Below are positions 61,073 through 64,000 of a DNA stretch of 64,000 nucleotides, piece after piece; within the stretch, counting starts at the first letter, position 1; each line of letters begins with the position of its first letter. The position numbers and the translations under genes are program-made. The stretch is from an uncultured SAR92 cluster bacterium (lineage in GTDB: Bacteria; Pseudomonadota; Gammaproteobacteria; Pseudomonadales; Porticoccaceae): positions 124,001 to 188,000 of the forward strand of contig CABZOI010000002.1 of assembly GCA_902527245.1 (NCBI GenBank). The letters are read 5' to 3'. A model generated the notes under the pieces. That model did not search any database and was not told the DNA's origin. It saw only the letters and a program-made list of their open reading frames with translations.

Positions 61073-62506
61073 ATGAGTAAATGCGATTTCGGCTTAATTG
61101 GACTTGCAGTAATGGGACAAAACCTTGTCCTAAATGCGGAATCAAAGGGCTTCAGTGTTGCTGTGTATAACCGTACCGAAAAAGTTACCTCAGACTTTTT
61201 AAGAAAACATAAAGAGAAAAGTATTGTCGGAGCAAAAAATTTAGAGGACTTTGTGTTAGCCCTCGAGCATCCAAGAATCATTCAAGTGATGGTGAAAGCA
61301 GGTTCAGTGGTTGATGCTGTTATTGAACAACTAATACCGCTTCTCGATCAAGGTGATCTCATAATAGATGGTGGTAACTCTTTATACACTGATACAGTAA
61401 GAAGAGAAAATTACTGTAAAAGCAAGAATATCAGGTATCTCGGTGCGGGTGTTTCCGGTGGAGAGGAAGGTGCTCTAAAGGGGCCGTCGATCATGCCGAG
61501 TGGCGAACAGAGTTCTTGGGAACTAGTCAAACCAATATTTGAGGCAATGTCTGCGAAGGTAGATGGAGAGCCTTGTGTTACCTATATTGGAAAGGGCGGG
61601 TCCGGTCATTTTGTGAAAATGGTTCACAATGGAATTGAATACGGTGATATGCAGTTAATATGCGAAGCCTATAACTTGTTGAAAGCAGCTGGCTTGAAAA
61701 ATGCGGAGCTTGCAGACATATTTAATGAATGGAATTCAGGTGAGCTTGAGTCATATCTTATTCAAATTACATCAAAGATTTTCTCTCATAAAGATGTGCT
61801 GTCCTCCAATGATCTAATTGACATAATTTTGGATAAAGCAGGACAAAAAGGGACAGGCAGATGGACTGCTTTGTCGGCGATAGAGAATTCTATTCCCTTG
61901 CCGACCATAGCTTCATCAGTTGAATCAAGAATACTGTCCTCCATGAGAGATGATAGGAAATGTGCATCTAAAATTTTATCAGGACCAGACGCGTGGACCA
62001 TAGATCTAGGGAATACCGATTTAAAAACCTTTATCACAATGGTGAAAGACTCGTTATTTGCTTCAAAAATTATCTCCTATGCTCAGGGTTTAAGTCTTAT
62101 TTCACTTGTTGGCAAGCAGCAAAATTGGAATTTAAATCTCGCAGGGATTGCAAAGATTTGGAGAGGAGGTTGCATTATAAGGGCTAGATTTTTATCAGAT
62201 ATATCAGACGCATTCAGGAAGAATCCAGAATTGAGTAATTTAATGATTGATAGTGTGTTTGCAAGTATTCTGAAAAATCGTCAGAGTAATTTAAGGGCGG
62301 TTGTTTCCTTAGGAGTATTGAATGGTATTCCAATCCCCGCGTTGAGCGCATCACTCAGTTATTATGATTCATTTCGTTCAGAAAGGTTACCGGCAAATCT
62401 TCTTCAGGCTCAACGTGACTTTTTTGGAGCACATGGCTATGAGAGGCTAGATGCAGAGGAAGGTAAGTTGTTCCACACAGAGAATTGGCCCAGCTTGGTG
62501 GATTAA
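61073..62506 (+). CDS. gnd: 6-phosphogluconate dehydrogenase, decarboxylating
   Basis: A 477-residue enzyme of the oxidative pentose phosphate pathway. It has the NADP loop GLIGLAVMGQNLVLN, the catalytic GSGHFVKMVHNGIEYGD (Lys and Asn), and IIDGGNSLYTDT. The C-terminal NLLQAQRDFFGAHGYERLD is typical. Length fits the long (470-residue) form. Divergent from mutS, with 135 bases between, and convergent with the TonB receptor. Confidence 0.95.
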   Translation: MSKCDFGLIGLAVMGQNLVLNAESKGFSVAVYNRTEKVTSDFLRKHKEKSIVGAKNLEDFVLALEHPRIIQVMVKAGSVVDAVIEQLIPLLDQGDLIIDGGNSLYTDTVRRENYCKSKNIRYLGAGVSGGEEGALKGPSIMPSGEQSSWELVKPIFEAMSAKVDGEPCVTYIGKGGSGHFVKMVHNGIEYGDMQLICEAYNLLKAAGLKNAELADIFNEWNSGELESYLIQITSKIFSHKDVLSSNDLIDIILDKAGQKGTGRWTALSAIENSIPLPTIASSVESRILSSMRDDRKCASKILSGPDAWTIDLGNTDLKTFITMVKDSLFASKIISYAQGLSLISLVGKQQNWNLNLAGIAKIWRGGCIIRARFLSDISDAFRKNPELSNLMIDSVFASILKNRQSNLRAVVSLGVLNGIPIPALSASLSYYDSFRSERLPANLLQAQRDFFGAHGYERLDAEEGKLFHTENWPSLVD

Positions 62507-62509
62507 GTA

Positions 62510-64000
62510 TCAGATCTTTCTTTGAACCTGAATAAATATTCCCCTTTCTTCTCCAACGAAGTACCTGTAGCTGCCAAAACCATAGTCAGCTCTCTCTGAA
62601 ATTAGCCTTCCAGTTAAGTTGGTAATTTGACCCGATAAATTGATATTTTTCAGTGCTTTGGTGAATCTAAAGTTGGCGATGGAATGTCCAGGGTAGATAT
62701 GCAAATTTTGAGGATCAAGAAAATAATTGTCTAGATGCACTATTTCAAGCTCACTTGTGAAACTTTTCGTACCCTCATATTTTAGAGAAAGGTTGCTAAT
62801 GAGTTTGGGTGCAGTGTCAATAGCATTACCATTAATGTCGATATCTCCGTAAAGTCGAGAGTAAGAATATGTATGTTTTGCAAATGATCCAACGTTTGTA
62901 AGAGTCAATCGACTCGAAAGTTTATAGCTTAATAACCACTCGATTCCTTTATGATCTGTCTGACCATCATTAACGACGATATTGTTGGTGTCTTTAATAA
63001 TTACATTATCTTTGTTCATAACAAATGCACTGATTTCTACCTGTGAACTTTCTGAATATCTTTTAATTCCGAATTCGAAACTTGATAGGTTTTGTGATTT
63101 GATGTCGTCAATACTTTGTTCTTTTTGCAGTCGGTATATCTCGTTTATTTGTGGAGCTCGATAGGCAGTTGCAAATCTAGCAAATAAATTGGTTGTTTCG
63201 TTAGGATTGTGCAGAATACCAATCTGATAATTCAAGTTTCTAAATGAATCGCTTCGACTATCGGGTCTAAAATACCTGCAAGATCCATCAGCAGAATTGC
63301 AAGCTGAACCATCATCACGAGTGGTTCCAGATATCATTTTATTAGAATAATCGTAGTCTAGCTTTTCGAGTCTAACGCCCACATCTAGGACAGTATCGGG
63401 CTGAATTTTTTGATTGAGGCTTGCGTACAGAGCATACTGGTTACTATCAACCTCAAAATCATAATGTTTCCCTTGGAATCTAACATTATTGGCTATTCCC
63501 AGGATATTTTCTTGCACCTCAGCCACATACATTTTTGCCCTCTCTAAATCTATACCCAGAGCAATATCCATATTTTCTCTATCAACAATAATATTAGTTT
63601 GTATCCCATTGCTGTACTGCCCATTTGATTCTTGTGGTTGTCCGGGCAAATAGTGTTGGAGAAAATTCATCTTACTTTTCCTGAAATAAGGCATAGCCGA
63701 CCATTTGTAATCCTTAAAGTTACCCTCAACCTTTGTAGACAGTCTCATGGACTGAGCATCTCGGAATGCTTCTGGATTCAAATTTTCTCGCCGACTTTGC
63801 CTGTCTTTATAGCTGTTAAATCCCTTTATATAGCCCGCAGTCTCTTGGTTCAGGTTTGTTACAGAGAGATGAGTCAAAAAATCAATATCCTTCAAAGAAT
63901 AGAAGTTTTTTACAGAAAGTTTCTGCTGATCATACCCTGAATCCTCTTTATAACCGCCATCGGATGCGCCATTTGCAGCAACTTGCCAAAGTCCGGTTTT
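62510..64000 (-). CDS. TonB-dependent receptor, C-terminal part (truncated at window edge)
   Basis: 497 residues of an outer-membrane beta-barrel, open to the right edge of the window; the internal TTG at 63895 is not the true start. Barrel strands and typical loops include YALYASLNQKIQPDTVLDVGVRLEKLDYDY-like segments, NLFARFATAYRAPQINEIYRL, SSFEFGIKRYSESSQVEIS, and the C-terminal strand YFVGEERGIFIQVQRKI. RAPQINE is the conserved late barrel motif. The substrate is not evident. Plug and TonB box lie outside the window. Distinct from the receptor at 17501-20002. Confidence 0.85.
   Translation of the reverse strand, partial: KTGLWQVAANGASDGGYKEDSGYDQQKLSVKNFYSLKDIDFLTHLSVTNLNQETAGYIKGFNSYKDRQSRRENLNPEAFRDAQSMRLSTKVEGNFKDYKWSAMPYFRKSKMNFLQHYLPGQPQESNGQYSNGIQTNIIVDRENMDIALGIDLERAKMYVAEVQENILGIANNVRFQGKHYDFEVDSNQYALYASLNQKIQPDTVLDVGVRLEKLDYDYSNKMISGTTRDDGSACNSADGSCRYFRPDSRSDSFRNLNYQIGILHNPNETTNLFARFATAYRAPQINEIYRLQKEQSIDDIKSQNLSSFEFGIKRYSESSQVEISAFVMNKDNVIIKDTNNIVVNDGQTDHKGIEWLLSYKLSSRLTLTNVGSFAKHTYSYSRLYGDIDINGNAIDTAPKLISNLSLKYEGTKSFTSELEIVHLDNYFLDPQNLHIYPGHSIANFRFTKALKNINLSGQITNLTGRLISERADYGFGSYRYFVGEERGIFIQVQRKI

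Noticed and set aside
63895-63897. TTG at 63895 as true start of the last TonB receptor
   Set aside because: The frame stays open and barrel-like up to the window edge, and a receptor of 461 residues would lack its signal peptide, TonB box and plug.
1-64000. CRISPR arrays, insertion sequences, prophage or integration sites
   Set aside because: No regularly spaced repeats, transposase or integrase-like proteins, or tRNA-flanking direct repeats were seen.

Overview
The window is AT-rich chromosomal DNA, densely packed with genes on both strands. It looks like a free-living, probably marine, gammaproteobacterium. Supporting signs are the mutS-fdxA pair, a UbiF-type ubiquinone hydroxylase, DUF1244 and DUF2805 proteins, two TonB-dependent receptors, AlkB alkane hydroxylase, many secreted hydrolases and lipoproteins, and a Xanthomonas-style arginine operon that works through N-acetylcitrulline. 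The genus cannot be resolved from the sequence. No phage, insertion sequence, CRISPR array or rRNA was seen.

Layout. 1-5.6 kb: start of typA, a secreted alpha/beta hydrolase, a strong candidate for a GGA-rich (Csr/Rsm-like) small RNA, a RhlG-like reductase, a lipoprotein, a serine hydrolase and a phytanoyl-CoA dioxygenase-like oxygenase. 5.6-17.5 kb: a sodium:solute symporter, ubiF, a small dockerin-like secreted protein, an esterase whose lipoprotein signal is cut off by an in-frame TAG, a duplicated-domain lipoprotein, an SDR, a GMC oxidoreductase, a ferric-reductase-like membrane protein, a lipase and a membrane-anchored beta-propeller. 17.5-22.5 kb: a serine hydrolase, alkB and a TonB receptor in one direction, which looks like a hydrophobic-substrate uptake and oxidation unit. 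22.6-26.8 kb: DUF2805, CIA30, DUF1244, the reverse transsulfuration pair (cystathionine beta-synthase and a gamma-synthase/lyase) and a periplasmic rhodanese.

26.8-36 kb: a secreted ADP-ribosylglycohydrolase-like protein and a large secreted dockerin-sulfatase-YHYH fusion, then a plus-strand group of amidohydrolase, acetoacetate-CoA ligase, class II aldolase and a PhnZ-like HD protein. 36-42.3 kb: SRPBCC, DUF2905, an atypical photolyase/cryptochrome, a YwaF-like membrane protein and a CotH-kinase lipoprotein. 42.3-47.8 kb: argF'-argG-argE-argB(A)-argC with a DUF6279 lipoprotein at the end; argH is absent. 48-64 kb: a second esterase, an SNase-like nuclease, a glycosidase-like propeller, then central carbon genes (long GAPDH, class II aldolase, PPi-type phosphofructokinase, 6-phosphogluconate dehydrogenase), two GST-like proteins, tRNA-Arg(UCG), fdxA, mutS and the C-terminal part of another TonB receptor.

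Best leads for new biology: the unannotated small RNA locus; the shared dockerin-like EF-hand module in a small secreted protein and in the sulfatase-YHYH fusion; the PhnZ-like HD protein in a putative catabolic operon; the alkB/TonB/serine hydrolase unit; and the esterase interrupted by an amber codon exactly after its lipobox.
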